From NCBI GenBank assembly GCA_029204225.1, contig CM055097.1, positions 64,986,540 through 65,050,539 of the forward strand: a stretch of DNA of 64,000 nucleotides, written 5' to 3'. Numbering within the stretch: position 1 is the stretch's first letter; every line of letters starts with the position of its first letter. Both the position numbers and the translations under genes were made by a program. The notes under the pieces were generated by a model, which was given only the letters and a program-made list of their open reading frames with translations, searched no databases and was not told where the DNA came from. The stretch comes from Diphasiastrum complanatum. Its lineage: Eukaryota > Streptophyta > Lycopodiopsida > Lycopodiales > Lycopodiaceae. Below are positions 1 to 11,196 of the stretch, in pieces.

Positions 1-2930
1 GATATTCAAAGCAGAGTGACGAATTGACTCCGACATTGTCATTACTATCGACGAATACTGTCGATTGTCTACTATCGGCACTATCGAAGAATCAGCACTA
101 TCGAATGGTATCATTCAAAATGGAGCTCTTCCTCTTTTGAATCCAAAACAGACTATGTCACCGTTCAAACATGCCACTATATACAATAATTGCTCATTGT
201 CATGTCTATTGTGTAAAGTTTAGTCTAAACTCTTCTTGTAAAATTGTACATTGTGCCTAAACAATAGTTCACAAGAACAACTTATGATAAACTTTGTTAC
301 TTTGTAAATATCATAATAAGGCAGCATAGAAATTGATTGTCATCCAAATAGATAATCATATATTAGAATTTGAATAAGAATTCTATTATATTAAACTATT
401 TGAGTCCTTAGAGTTAGAAATCTTGCGGGAGTGAGAGTTATTCAAGACGATAGAAAGATTGAACTTTTATCTTTCGGTTGTTTTGATCAACCGTTTAGGC
501 AAAGTAGGATTAAAGCACTTAGCCCATTACTACTGTGAACCATTTTTGGGCATAGGATTCCTATTCGTGATCTTATCGTTGTACTACAACAAGCTTAACT
601 TACAGATTCTCTATTGTCTTCACATGCTCTAGTAATTGTCGAATGCTCTCTCATTGTCGAATGCTCTCTCACCAATATATCATTACCATAGGCTAGCAAA
701 CCCCCCATTATCGTACATAATGTATTTCTATGCATTTTTTAAAATTCCATCCCTGAGAGGCCTATGTACTTTCAATATTCCATTCATGAGAGTTAAGCAA
801 GTACTTTGAAGATTCCATCCATGACCAAGGCTCAAAATTACAACCAATTAGATTTGTAAAAACAAATGAGGTCCTATTGTTATGCCCAAGTATTCGTGAT
901 CCCAAAACTCAACCTGGACCATTGATTTATGTAAGATTTGAGTAGAGATAGATTATAATTTGCTTATTGGCAAGCATGCATAACGATAAAAAAATTAAAA
1001 GTTCAATTATCATTTAGCTAAAATAAAGTAACTAAGAATGTGTGAATTTGGTGGAGATATGCATGACTCCTAGCATATTGTTGTCGTCAACTAGGCATGT
1101 GTATCCTTTGAACTATGCAAAAAATACTACAACAATTTAGACATTTTTCATGGAAATACAAAACCTTTTGGTCATAGGCTTTAGCAAAATTTTGGCTACC
1201 TTTGTAAAAAAATGCAATAATAAAATGTCAACAAACAACCATTGTGTTGTAGTGAAAATCAAATCTACATATCAAAGCATAGTGAGGATTATATTTTGCT
1301 ATAATGCACACATTACTATGCTTGACAATGCAAGCTTTATGTGTGGCTAATTTCTACATTATCAAGTATGGTTCTATTTATAAAACTTTATGAATAGTAT
1401 GCAATAGTGATTTATATAATTCAAGAGTATGCTTTATTATTTGCAATGTTCAAGACCTCTTACTATCTATTTGTGAGGCTATCATTCATGCCACGATGTT
1501 GCACGATTAATATTTTTGTTGCATTGATTTTATTATATGGAACCTTGATTTTTTTGGAATTTTAAAAAATTGTAAGAGATTGTGATGCATAAATTGGTAA
1601 TTTATGTGAATATTTCTAAGTAGATAGAAATTGGTATTTTAAGGAAAAACTTGACCCCAATAGAGATAAAAAAATCCACATTGATATTTGCCATGGTTAC
1701 AACATTTGAGATATTCTTAAGAACAATTCAGTGGATGGTGTGTTCTTGTACTAGTTTCATAACTTGGGTGGTCAAATTTAATATAGAATTCTAGGAAAAA
1801 CAATAAACTTCTAAATATCATAATGGGTATATTGTCTTTACAAGATAACAAACTACATGTTAATATGTGGTTATGTATATGCACAAGATTTGTTTTGTGA
1901 GCTAGTTGTCATGGAAAAACCCATAGAGAATCATCATATCTCTAATTTACATTGGTGAATATCTCAAGAATGAAAATATATTACTCATTAAGGCCACATA
2001 GGATCGAGTGGTTGAAATCATTTCTGATGGAATAAGATAGGTTGATATGATGTCCACATTTAACATCATATACTTTGTTAATAGGAAATATATATAGAAA
2101 TGTGTGTTGGGCTAAAACATATCACATATTTATTCACAACATGTTTTATCATTACAAATTGTAGATTTAAATTTGGATGTACAAAATTGTTTATCACAGT
2201 TTAAGTAGAATTTTAGCATAATATAGTAGTCTTTGAGAACCTAGATTTACTCTACGTATATATGAATCCACTATGACACAAAAGACAAACCAAATTTTAT
2301 ATAAAAAGTAAAAAAGATCAATATGCTACATATACTTAAGCACATTACAAAGACCACTTAATCAAGCACATAAAATCATCTACAAACTCAATCTGCATTA
2401 TGTTTTCTTGTTAACCACGTTCTTTATGCAATAATTGTAGGGATTTACAAAATCTATAAATAAAAAACACTAGGAATAAAAAAAGGAACAACGAGGTTTT
2501 CACTCATGAAGAACACAATCTAGGAGCTACTAACTTAGTTAGTACAAATAGTACTTTTATATTGTAAAGATCAATTGGATTGCAAAAGTTGAAATAAATT
2601 CAGAATCCTAGAGATTTAACAACACATTTAAATAATGTCAATTTTGCAATATACTTTGAGATTTTAACACTCACAAACTTAACACTAGAGTCGTCACAAA
2701 ATGCACACAAAAGTGTGCATTTCAAGCACTTATTCAAAAAATCATATGGTGTGTTCTTCATATATACATTTACCAATTAAAAATTTTGAGACCTTCATTT
2801 GAGACCTTCATTTTGAGAAACTTATATGCAAGATATGATATGTCAAACATGTGGGGGTACTGATGAAACTTCAATATTTCATATATGGGACTACATTTTT
2901 GTGAATTTTACATTCAATTTTTAGCATGTC
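1..2930. other. AT-rich intergenic DNA, no gene recognised
   Basis: No reading frame here resembles a known family and stops are dense in all frames. Two minor patterns are visible. Positions 45-110 repeat short CTATCGA-like words. Positions 635-670 are two perfect head-to-tail copies of an 18-bp unit (ATTGTCGAATGCTCTCTC). The rest may be very old transposon debris, but nothing can be assigned. Confidence 0.6.
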
Positions 2931-3430
2931 TACTCTTAAAAATCCTATATGATTATAGAAACATGCCTTTAAAAAAAAAATTGAATTTGAACATCTATAG
3001 AAATAGATACGTGCATTCAAAGTTACCCTTTTAAGTGTTGATAAAAATCATCGAAACTGGAATTATCATATATGAGTATATAATACCATGATTTTAACAA
3101 TATTTTTTTGTTTTTTCTACTTTAAAAAGTATTATATGAACATAGAAACATGTCTCTTATTTTTTTTTCAATTTAGAATTATGTGAAGATAGATATGTGC
3201 ATCTAAAATTATCCATGTCAAGTTCTGAAAATTATTGAAAGGTGCTAGAAAGTTTCAGCTCTTTTGGAGGTTTTTTCTACAACCCTTTCTTTGGTTGTCC
3301 ACTTTCAAAAATCATTATGACCATAGAAACATATTTATAAAAAAATTACATCTGGAGTCCTATAGAGATATATACGTGTACCTAAAGTTACCCATGTGAA
3401 GTATTGAAAAGTGTTGAAAATTGAAATTTT
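2931..3430. repeat. Three-copy degenerate tandem repeat, ~185 bp unit
   Basis: Units start near 2931, 3118 and 3300, so the period is about 182-187 bp; the third copy is partial. Shared blocks in the same order are an ATAGAAACAT word, an A-rich stretch, a block like ATAGATACGTGCAT, then AAAGTTACCCAT and a GTTGAAAA-like block. A possible fourth, weaker copy lies just upstream (around 2860-2930). The copies are diverged, so the array is old. Confidence 0.65.
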
Positions 3431-3886
3431 TTGGGGGCAAATTGCCATCAATTCAAAGAAAAACAATTTAAGTTTTCCAATAGCACAATGAAGTTCCACA
3501 TACAATTGAATGATTGAAATTTCAATCATTTGTGTCTCGCAAGTGACCAAGGGTTTTGTGCACACGCACATAGAAATCTGCTGAAAACAACTCTAGTGTT
3601 AAGTAAATATGAAAAAGAGCAAAAAGAATTTGATGACAAGAAGATATAAAAAGTGTAGGTAGTGCAAGGCTTTGACAAAAGTTATAATGATGTATGCTTT
3701 GATAAACAATAAAAGAACGATGCCCAAAATTTGTCACTTTCATATAATTAAACTGCACTAAATGTACTATGACTTATGAAAAATACAGATCCAAATTATA
3801 TCCAAACATCATATCTAGGACAAGAGAAAATGTGCAAGCCTCAACTATCCAAGAGCTAGACAAAACACTCATAAATCTGCTTCTAA
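3431..3886. other. Intergenic DNA left of the CACTA-like terminus
   Basis: No recognisable gene. Minus-strand frames of under 80 codons overlap each other here and resemble nothing known. The segment ends at the trinucleotide TAA, directly before a CACTACAAGAA terminus. Confidence 0.5.
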
Positions 3887-4368
3887 CACTACAAGAATTG
3901 TTGTGACTTCCAACGGGATTTTCGACATGAAATCACGTTTTAATTTTTTTTTTAATCGACGCGGGCGTTGAAAAATACGTTGCTATAAGGTCGTCGAAAT
4001 CCATCGCATTTAAAATCTGTCGGAATTCGATGCCAAGCCCAAAACTGGCAACCGGCCGGTAAAAATGAACCGGAGAACATGCCACGTGGACGTCAGATTT
4101 CAACAGCCCGGCCTTCCAACGTCCATGTGAAAAAAAAATGAAAAAAAAAATTGTTTTTTTTTTGCTGCCACGTGGATGTCGAAATCCAACGTCCACGAGG
4201 TCGGGCCGTCGGAATCCGATGTCCATGTGGAAAAAAAAAACTTCTTTTTTTTTTCTGCCACGTGGACATCGGAATCTGATTCCAACGTCCCCGTGGCCGG
4301 TGGGCCGACGAAATCCGACGTCCACGTGGCAAAAAGAAAACCATGGCAAAACCAAACATACTCCAATC
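3887..4368. mobile_element. CACTA-like (En/Spm) transposon terminus with subterminal repeat array
   Basis: The segment opens with CACTACAAGAA, the classic terminal sequence of plant CACTA transposons. From about 3905 it carries a dense array of short direct and inverted units such as CGTCGGAATCCGA and GCCACGTGGA, separated by A and T runs that could fold back on each other. Such subterminal arrays bind transposase in En/Spm elements. Copia element 1 inserted at 4368, so the remainder would resume at 10687. A related array lies at 16475-16616, but no matching inverted CACTA terminus was found. Overlapping open frames across 4093-4517 are an effect of the repeats and are not genes. Confidence 0.6.
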
Positions 4369-5230
4369 TGTTGAAAATTGTCACTTCTCACTTGACATTG
4401 GTTCATGTAAATATTGATCAAACATTAGAATATGTTGATGATATGATTTCACACGTGTGGAGCATGTTCCCATGTGTGAAAGGATGTACTTTTCATGTTT
4501 GTATATATCCAAATTGATTTTGTATCATTCTAGTTAGTGTGAACATGAAATGACTAGTTTTTAGTCAAGTTGACTAGTCACCTACAAATTAGCTTTTCCT
4601 TGCATGTGCATGAGTAAATGCTCCCACATGGCAAGTGGATGTTCACATGTGTGTATAGAGTACTAGAAGATAAGAGTTGACCATTTTCCTTAGATCCTAT
4701 TTTGTAGGGAATATTCCTATATTCTAGGAGACTAGCTTTTTGGATTTTAGTCATATTCTAGAAGGTCAACTATTGGATAAGGATCAAGGATGGATCAAAT
4801 GGATAGATATGAGTGATGTGGCACTCTTCACACGTGTGAAGGCCTGCTGGACTGTACCAGACTCATGGATGTACTTGATCCATAAAAGGATCATCATTTT
4901 GCTAAGAAAATTGATGAGACTTTTGCACTCTACACTTTTGTGAGATTTCTAGTCATTTGTCTTGTGATTTTTATGCATGATTGCTATCTAGTATCATTGT
5001 ACTTGTTGTTTCAGGTGCAGGCCGTACAGTGGACAGTACTCCACACGTGTGAAGCCGCTCTCACTAAAAAATGATGTGTTGATCCATTGCTCTTGCTTAA
5101 ATCCAAGTGTAGTGAATCTAGATCAAGATCTAATGTGTAGAACTTGATAGATTCATTGATTAAGCAACCAATAACTCTCTATGATTGTAGAGTACAATCA
5201 TTATTGTCCTAAAAACTGTAAAATTTATCA
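4369..5230 (+). repeat. 5' LTR of copia element 1
   Basis: Begins TGTTGAAAATT and ends AAATTTATCA. It contains three copies of the palindrome CACACGTGTG (4450, 4829, 5042), which include the G-box core CACGTG, and a TATATA word near 4502 that could be a promoter. A 67-codon open frame at 4740-4943 is repeated identically in the right LTR and is not supported as a gene. Confidence 0.95.
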
Positions 5231-5242
5231 TGGTATCAGAGC
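5231..5242 (+). other. Primer binding site of element 1 (tRNA-iMet type)
   Basis: TGGTATCAGAGC directly follows the left LTR. It matches the complement of the 3' end of plant initiator tRNA-Met, the usual minus-strand primer of Ty1/copia elements. Confidence 0.92.
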
Positions 5243-5825
5243 TAAGTAAGAGAGTGATCATTGAATCATAAATCTTGTAAAGATCATTGGCAAAATTTGT
5301 TTTTTGGCCAATACTAGTGAGGGCGAGTTCTTCTAGAGTGATAGCTTGTAATCATTTGGATCAAAACGACTTGGAGGCTGTGTATGTACTTTTCACACGT
5401 GTGAAACCGTACAGCAACTTTCAATTCAAGTTACTTTGTGTTTTTTGGTCCCAAAATCACAATACTAGTTCATTTTTGGTGCTTTTTGAAGCATAGTATT
5501 GATCTAGATTCATTCTAACTAATGCCTATGACCAAATAGTGTTTTGGATCATTGAAGCATTTCTTTTTAGAGTCTAAGATCAGATCTAAGAGGCTGATTT
5601 GTTCAGATCCTTAGTTGAAGTGAAATCTCTAAGAAAAGTGTAAAGCAATTTTTTTGTGAGAGTGAAAGCTAGAAATTTTTGGTAAGATCTTTGAGTATCA
5701 TTCAAGCTTGTGTGTTAGTTTGATAGAGACAAGCCTATAGGCATTCTAGTAAGCTTTAGGCCACTTCATAGATCTTTTAAAATTCAAAAATCTTTGTGAT
5801 TTTTAAAAAGAGCATTCATTCTAAA

Positions 5826-8800
5826 ATGTCATCCATGGGTGGATATTTGATGGAACCAAGTGAGAGACTCACTTCCACAAATTATTCCATTTGGAAAGTG
5901 AGAATGGAATCACTCCTAGTGATCCATGATCTATATGACATAGTTCAAGGAGTAGAGGAAGAGCCTCAAACTCCCCAAGAACAAGCCAAATACAAGAAGA
6001 GAGCAAGATTAGCTCTACATTGCATAAAGTTAAATGTATGCAATGACCTCTTGAAAGAGGTGTCTTCTTGTACCTCATCCAAAGAGGCTTGGGATTCATT
6101 AAAGAGCATTTATGAATCCAACAATACTTCAAGAATCCTCATGCTAAGAAATCAAGTTTTCCAAAGCATGAAAGGAAGTGGAGAGAGTGGACAAGAGTAT
6201 GTTCTTAGGATCAAATCTCTTAACAAGGAGTTAAGTGCAATAGGAGAGAAGATCCAAGATCAAGAACTAGTACAAATCATTTTGAATGGTCTAAGTGATG
6301 AGTTTACCAACTTAGTCCAATCATTTGCCATTCAAGACTCTCTTCCATCCATTGAAAAGTTGCACAATGTTCTTGTGGCCGAGGAGAGTAGGCTTCTACA
6401 CCTCAAGACAAGAATGGATAGCATGTCACTTAATGGAGGAGAGGAGAAAGCTAACTTTACATCTAAAGGCAAGAAAAAGCAAAATCCATTCAAGAAAAAT
6501 CAAGGCAAGGAGGCCGAGATGAAGAATGGAGGATCTACCTCCAAAGGCAAAGTGAAGAACAAGGCAAAACTAAAGTGTTTCTTTTGTGGAAAGAAAGGAC
6601 ACTTTGCCTCAGAATGCTACTTGAAGAAGAATCAACAAGCCAAAGGAGATCAAGGGAACATTGCTCAAGAGGAAGAATATGAGGATGGATTCAACACATC
6701 CTTAATGGTTGCATCTACACCAACTTCAAGTCAAGACACATGGTGGATAGATAGTGGGGCTAGTTCCCACATGTCCTTTAACAAGCATTATTTTTCTACT
6801 CTTCTATCTTGTAATGACTCTAAGAAGTCAATATACACTGCTAGTGATCAAGCATGCAAGATAGATGGCATAGGATCTATACCTCTTTGTTTAGGCACAT
6901 CTAAAAGGATAGATCTAGATAATGTTTTGTATGTTCCTACCATTTCAAGAAACTTGCTTAGTGTAGGACGATTAATGGACAATGGACTAGATGTACATTT
7001 CAAGAATGGAGTTTGTTCCATCTTGAAAAATGATAAGTGCATAGCTAGTGGCATTAAGCAAGGTAGACTTTTCAAGTTGGATGCTAATGTTGCAAGTGAA
7101 AGTGTGAACTTGGCTAGGGAGGAGCTAACTCAAGTGGAGCTTTGGCATAAGAGATTAGGCCATCCTAATCTTCAATCTATGGAGTCAATGGCAAGCAAGG
7201 AACTAGCTCTCGGCCTACCAAGAGCTTTCAAGAAGTGTGGAAAAATGTGTGAGGCATGTGGCCTTGCAAAGTCACACAAATCTTCTTACAAGAAATCTTC
7301 ATCAAGATCTCTCTCTCCCTTGGATCTCATACATTCTGATGTACATAGTTTTTCACATGCAAGTAATGGAGGTGCCTTGATGTATGTAACTTTTATAGAT
7401 GATTGTACTAGATTCACATGGATTGAGTTACTATCAAAGAAAAATCTTGTTTATGAAGCTTTCATTAAGTTCAAGTCTCTAGTAGAGAAACAACTTAGTA
7501 CTTCTATCAAAGCACTAAGATGTGATAATGGAGGAGAGTACACCTCCAATAAAATGAAAGACTTTTGTGAGATCAATGGTATTAAGTTACAATACACTTG
7601 TTCCTACACCCCTCAACAAAATGGGGTGGCCGAGAGGAAAAATAGGAGTCTATGTGAGTGTGCAAAGTCCTTGAGGCTTGATGCATCACTTCCCATCTCA
7701 TTTTGGGGAGAAGCCATAACATGTGCTAATTATTTGTGTAATAGACTTCCTAGTAGTGCTATAGATGGGATCTCACCTTATCAAGCCTTGTTTGATAAGA
7801 AACCCAATGTAAAATATTTTAAGATCTTTGGATGTACTTGTTATGTACACATTCCTTTGGAGACTAGAAGGAAAGAAGATGCTACCTCCTTCAAAGGAAT
7901 CTTTGTTGGCTATGGAGAAAATAGCAAGGGATATAGGATATATGATCCTACATCCAAGAAAGTAAAGGTAAGCAAGGATGTACTTTTTGATGAGTCACAA
8001 TTTGCTAAGAGCTTGTCAAATGGATCTAACCCATTGTGCATTGAAGATCTTGACAAATCCGAGGAGGATCTTGACAAACCCGAGGAGGATCATGACAAAC
8101 CCGAGGATGGAGATTTGGATCCAAGTCAAAAGGGGCCAAGAAGATCATCAAGGAGCAAGGCCGAGCCCTCAAGGCTTACCTATGTGGACAAGGGAAAGCA
8201 AAAGGAAGGCTCTACATCTTCTACCTCTTACTCTTTTTTAGCTACATTGATTGAAGAACCATCATCTTTTGAAGAAGCATGTAAATCTAAAGTTTGGAGA
8301 GATGCAATGCAAGTAGAGTATGATGCATTAGAAGAAAATCATACTTGGAATCTTGTAAATCTTCCAAGAGGAAAGAAACCACTTGCATGTAAGTGGATTT
8401 ATAGAATTAAGTACAATCAAGATGGATCTATTAGTAAATACAAAGCTAGGCTTGTTGCTAAGGGATTTCTTCAAATAAAAGGATTGGATTATGAAGAAAC
8501 ATTTGCACCTGTAGCTAAGCTTGTAACTATTAGATTAATCATTTGCATTGCTACTTTGTTCAAATGGGATCTCTACCAAATGGATGTGACAAATGCCTTC
8601 TTGAATGGCTTCTTAGAAGAGGAAATCTACATGATGCAACCCGAGGGCTTCATCAAGATTGGTGAGGAGCAAAAGGTGTGCTACTTAAGGAAGAGCCTAT
8701 ATGGCTTGAAGCAAGCACCTAGAGCTTGGTACTCTAGGTTGCATGATTTTCTCTATTCCCTTGGCTTTGTACTAAGTGCTTATGAACCTTCTTTATATTT

Positions 8801-9806
8801 CAAATGTAATGAAGGAAAGATCATCATTTTGGTTCTTTATGTTGATGACATCATTATGACAGGAAATGATGATGATGGCATAGGCAAAGTAAAAGTTGAC
8901 TTATCTAGTGAGTTCAAGATGGTAGATCTAGGCTTCCTAAAGTTTATACTTGGGATAGAAGTGTCTAGAAGTAGAAATTGTACTTTCATAAGTCAATCTA
9001 AGTATGCTACTTCCATTCTTGAAAGATTTGGTATGAAAGATTGTAAGGGGATTGACACCCCTATGGAGCATGTTGTGAAAGCAACTAATGAAGGTGATGA
9101 AGCATCCTTTGAGGACATCACTCTCTTTAGGAAGCTTATAGGCTCTCTAATCTATTTAACCATCACTAGACCTGACTTAAGTTTTTGTGTAAGCAAGTTG
9201 AGTCAAAGTATGCAAGCTCCTTTAATTCATCATTGGAAAAGTGCCAAGAGAGTACTTAGATATGTTTCTAGTACTAGATTTTTTGGTATACTTTATGAAG
9301 GATCTAACTTGCACTTGAGAGCCTACTCGGATTCAGATTTTGCAGGTGACAAGATGGATAGGAAGTCCATTAGTGCATTTGCAACATTTCTTTGTGGAGG
9401 AGTGATATCTTGGCTTTCCAAAAAGCAAGATACAATCTCACTATCTTCTTGTGAAGCCGAGTACAAGGCATTGACTTCAACAACCAAAGAGCTCTTATGG
9501 CTAAGAAGACTCTTGATGGAACTACATGTGCTAGAGGCCGAGGAGATCCCTTACATATTTTGTGACAATCAAGCTTCTCAACAAATTGCTTCAAATCCTA
9601 TCTTCCATGCTAGAACAAAGCATATTGAGATAGCTCACCACTTTGTGAGGGAGAAGGTACAATCCAAGGAAGTGCAACTACATCATGTACCATCATCCGA
9701 ATGCATAGCTGATATCTTAACCAAACCATTGTCCAAAGATCCATTTTTTAAGTTAAGATATGCTCTTGGAATTGTAGATAGATGTACACTAGATTTGCCA
9801 AGTTAG
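5826..9806 (+). CDS. Copia gag-pol polyprotein, intact (element 1)
   Basis: A single 1326-residue polyprotein that packages and copies the element. The ATG at 5826 is chosen because the frame further upstream opens only with GTG; it is followed by SSMGGYLMEPSERL. Domains in order: gag; zinc knuckle CX2CX4HX4C starting at residue 251; aspartic protease with DSGAS at 309; GAG-pre-integrase zinc motif from about 440; integrase with catalytic D505, D567 and E603 (a DD35E spacing); reverse transcriptase with YVDD at 1005-1008; RNase H with D1169 and E1210; and the terminal ADILTKPL motif near the end. All key residues are present with no frameshift or stop. The order PR-IN-RT-RH defines Ty1/copia. 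The gag is clearly related to that of element 2 and to the gag fragments at 56.9 and 59.7 kb. The leader between 5243 and 5825 contains short upstream frames. Confidence 0.95.
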   Translation: MSSMGGYLMEPSERLTSTNYSIWKVRMESLLVIHDLYDIVQGVEEEPQTPQEQAKYKKRARLALHCIKLNVCNDLLKEVSSCTSSKEAWDSLKSIYESNNTSRILMLRNQVFQSMKGSGESGQEYVLRIKSLNKELSAIGEKIQDQELVQIILNGLSDEFTNLVQSFAIQDSLPSIEKLHNVLVAEESRLLHLKTRMDSMSLNGGEEKANFTSKGKKKQNPFKKNQGKEAEMKNGGSTSKGKVKNKAKLKCFFCGKKGHFASECYLKKNQQAKGDQGNIAQEEEYEDGFNTSLMVASTPTSSQDTWWIDSGASSHMSFNKHYFSTLLSCNDSKKSIYTASDQACKIDGIGSIPLCLGTSKRIDLDNVLYVPTISRNLLSVGRLMDNGLDVHFKNGVCSILKNDKCIASGIKQGRLFKLDANVASESVNLAREELTQVELWHKRLGHPNLQSMESMASKELALGLPRAFKKCGKMCEACGLAKSHKSSYKKSSSRSLSPLDLIHSDVHSFSHASNGGALMYVTFIDDCTRFTWIELLSKKNLVYEAFIKFKSLVEKQLSTSIKALRCDNGGEYTSNKMKDFCEINGIKLQYTCSYTPQQNGVAERKNRSLCECAKSLRLDASLPISFWGEAITCANYLCNRLPSSAIDGISPYQALFDKKPNVKYFKIFGCTCYVHIPLETRRKEDATSFKGIFVGYGENSKGYRIYDPTSKKVKVSKDVLFDESQFAKSLSNGSNPLCIEDLDKSEEDLDKPEEDHDKPEDGDLDPSQKGPRRSSRSKAEPSRLTYVDKGKQKEGSTSSTSYSFLATLIEEPSSFEEACKSKVWRDAMQVEYDALEENHTWNLVNLPRGKKPLACKWIYRIKYNQDGSISKYKARLVAKGFLQIKGLDYEETFAPVAKLVTIRLIICIATLFKWDLYQMDVTNAFLNGFLEEEIYMMQPEGFIKIGEEQKVCYLRKSLYGLKQAPRAWYSRLHDFLYSLGFVLSAYEPSLYFKCNEGKIIILVLYVDDIIMTGNDDDGIGKVKVDLSSEFKMVDLGFLKFILGIEVSRSRNCTFISQSKYATSILERFGMKDCKGIDTPMEHVVKATNEGDEASFEDITLFRKLIGSLIYLTITRPDLSFCVSKLSQSMQAPLIHHWKSAKRVLRYVSSTRFFGILYEGSNLHLRAYSDSDFAGDKMDRKSISAFATFLCGGVISWLSKKQDTISLSSCEAEYKALTSTTKELLWLRRLLMELHVLEAEEIPYIFCDNQASQQIASNPIFHARTKHIEIAHHFVREKVQSKEVQLHHVPSSECIADILTKPLSKDPFFKLRYALGIVDRCTLDLPS

Positions 9807-9810
9807 AAGT

Positions 9811-9819
9811 GAGGAGGAG
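9811..9819 (+). other. Polypurine tract of element 1
   Basis: GAGGAGGAG lies immediately before the right LTR, 4 bases after the gag-pol stop. This is the expected plus-strand primer site. Element 2 has the same tract at 14611-14619. Confidence 0.85.
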
Positions 9820-10681
9820 TGTTGAAAATTGTCACTTCTCACTTGACATTGGTTCATGTAAATATTGATCAAACATTAGAATATGTTGATGATATGATTT
9901 CACACGTGTGGAGCATGTTCCCATGTGTGAAAGGATGTACTTTTCATGTTTGTATATATCCAAATTGATTTTGTATCATTCTAGTTAGTGTGAACATGAA
10001 ATGACTAGTTTTTAGTCAAGTTGACTAGTCACCTACAAATTAGCTTTTCCTTGCATGTGCATGAGTAAATGCTCCCACATGGCAAGTGGATGTTCACATG
10101 TGTGTATAGAGTACTAGAAGATAAGAGTTGACCATTTTCCTTAGATCCTATTTTGTAGGGAATATTCCTATATTCTAGGAGACTAGCTTTTTGGATTTTA
10201 GTCATATTCTAGAAGGTCAACTATTGGATAAGGATCAAGGATGGATCAAATGGATAGATATGAGTGATGTGGCACTCTTCACACGTGTGAAGGCCTGCTG
10301 GACTGTACCAGACTCATGGATGTACTTGATCCATAAAAGGATCATCATTTTGCTAAGAAAATTGATGAGACTTTTGCACTCTACACTTTTGTGAGATTTC
10401 TAGTCATTTGTCTTGTGATTTTTATGCATGATTGCTATCTAGTATCATTGTACTTGTTGTTTCAGGTGCAGGCCGTACAGTGGACAGTACTCCACACGTG
10501 TGAAGCCGCTCTCACTAAAAAATGATGTGTTGATCCATTGCTCTTGCTTAAATCCAAGTGTAGTGAATCTAGATCAAGATCTAATGTGTAGAACTTGATA
10601 GATTCATTGATTAAGCAACCAATAACTCTCTATGATTGTAAAGTACAATCATTATTGTCCTAAAAACTGTAAAATTTATCA
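9820..10681 (+). repeat. 3' LTR of copia element 1
   Basis: 862 bp, matching the left LTR along its whole length except one substitution near 10641 (AAAGTAC here, AGAGTAC in the left LTR). CACACGTGTG occurs at 9901, 10280 and 10493. It is followed by the duplicated target CAATC. Confidence 0.95.
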
Positions 10682-10989
10682 CAATCGACTCTAATTCGAA
10701 CTGCATACGAAGAATAAATGATTACAAAAAATGACATAGATGAAATGAACTGAAAATAGATATTTGAGTGCATATGCATGTAGCTGGAAAGCAAAAAAGT
10801 GCTAGTCATGAATGCTTCAATTGATTCTACTAAGTTTGTCACTTTGCTTCTGTCCTTTGCTAGGACAGAACTGCTCTCAACTAGAACAGCCATCAGGGCT
10901 CCCATTGACAATAAATCAGTGAGTTCTCAATGGTCGTTGATAGAGCAGCTTTAGACAACAGTTGCAAGTTCTCTTTTCATGGTCGTGAA
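10682..10989. other. Spacer between copia elements 1 and 2
   Basis: Pre-insertion DNA, starting with target copy CAATC and ending with GTGAA, the target copy of element 2. The minus strand has a short coding-like stretch (around 10790-10911, beginning MSMGALMAVLVESSSVLAK) of unknown identity. It would have been continuous with 4368 on the left and 15430 on the right before the two insertions. Confidence 0.5.
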
Positions 10990-11183
10990 TGTGAGAAATT
11001 GGCATAATCTAGCTTGGTATTTTTTTATGATAGAAGTTTGTAAGTGAATCTCACATGTGTGGAGGATGTTCCCACGTGTGGAGAATTGTAAAGTAAATCA
11101 AAATGTTTGATCTTGGTGCATCTACACACCTTAGGAGATCACAAGTACATGTAGTGGACAGTCCACACGTGTGAAATTCAACA
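10990..11183 (+). repeat. 5' LTR of element 2, internally deleted
   Basis: Matches the first ~110 bp and last ~85 bp of the right LTR; about 616 bp between are missing. The join is at the short word TTGAT, which occurs at both edges of the missing block in the right LTR. CACACGTGTG lies at 11164. Confidence 0.9.
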
Positions 11184-11196
11184 TGGTATCAGAGCC
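11184..11196 (+). other. Primer binding site of element 2 (tRNA-iMet type)
   Basis: TGGTATCAGAGCC follows the CA end of the left LTR without a gap. A leader of about 745 bp separates it from the first codon of the long frame; the leader has no supported gene. Confidence 0.9.

Larger units (their letters stand above)
4369..10681 (+). mobile_element. Intact Ty1/copia LTR retrotransposon (element 1)
   Basis: This is a complete 6313-bp element. Both LTRs are 862 bp and run from TG to CA. The 5-bp target duplication CAATC flanks it at 4364-4368 and 10682-10686. A primer binding site complementary to initiator tRNA-Met follows the left LTR, a 1326-codon gag-pol is fully open, and a purine tract precedes the right LTR. 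By eye the LTRs differ at a single base (G/A in the block just before the end), so insertion was very recent and the copy may be competent. It sits in CACTA-like DNA. Confidence 0.95.

Noticed and set aside
4093-4517. Several overlapping frames on both strands over the CACTA-like array
   Set aside because: They translate the short inverted repeats and A/T runs in different phases. Composition is repetitive and no domain appears.
4740-4943. 67-codon open frame, identical again at 10191-10394
   Set aside because: It lies within both LTRs of element 1, so identity is explained by LTR duplication. It has no family resemblance.
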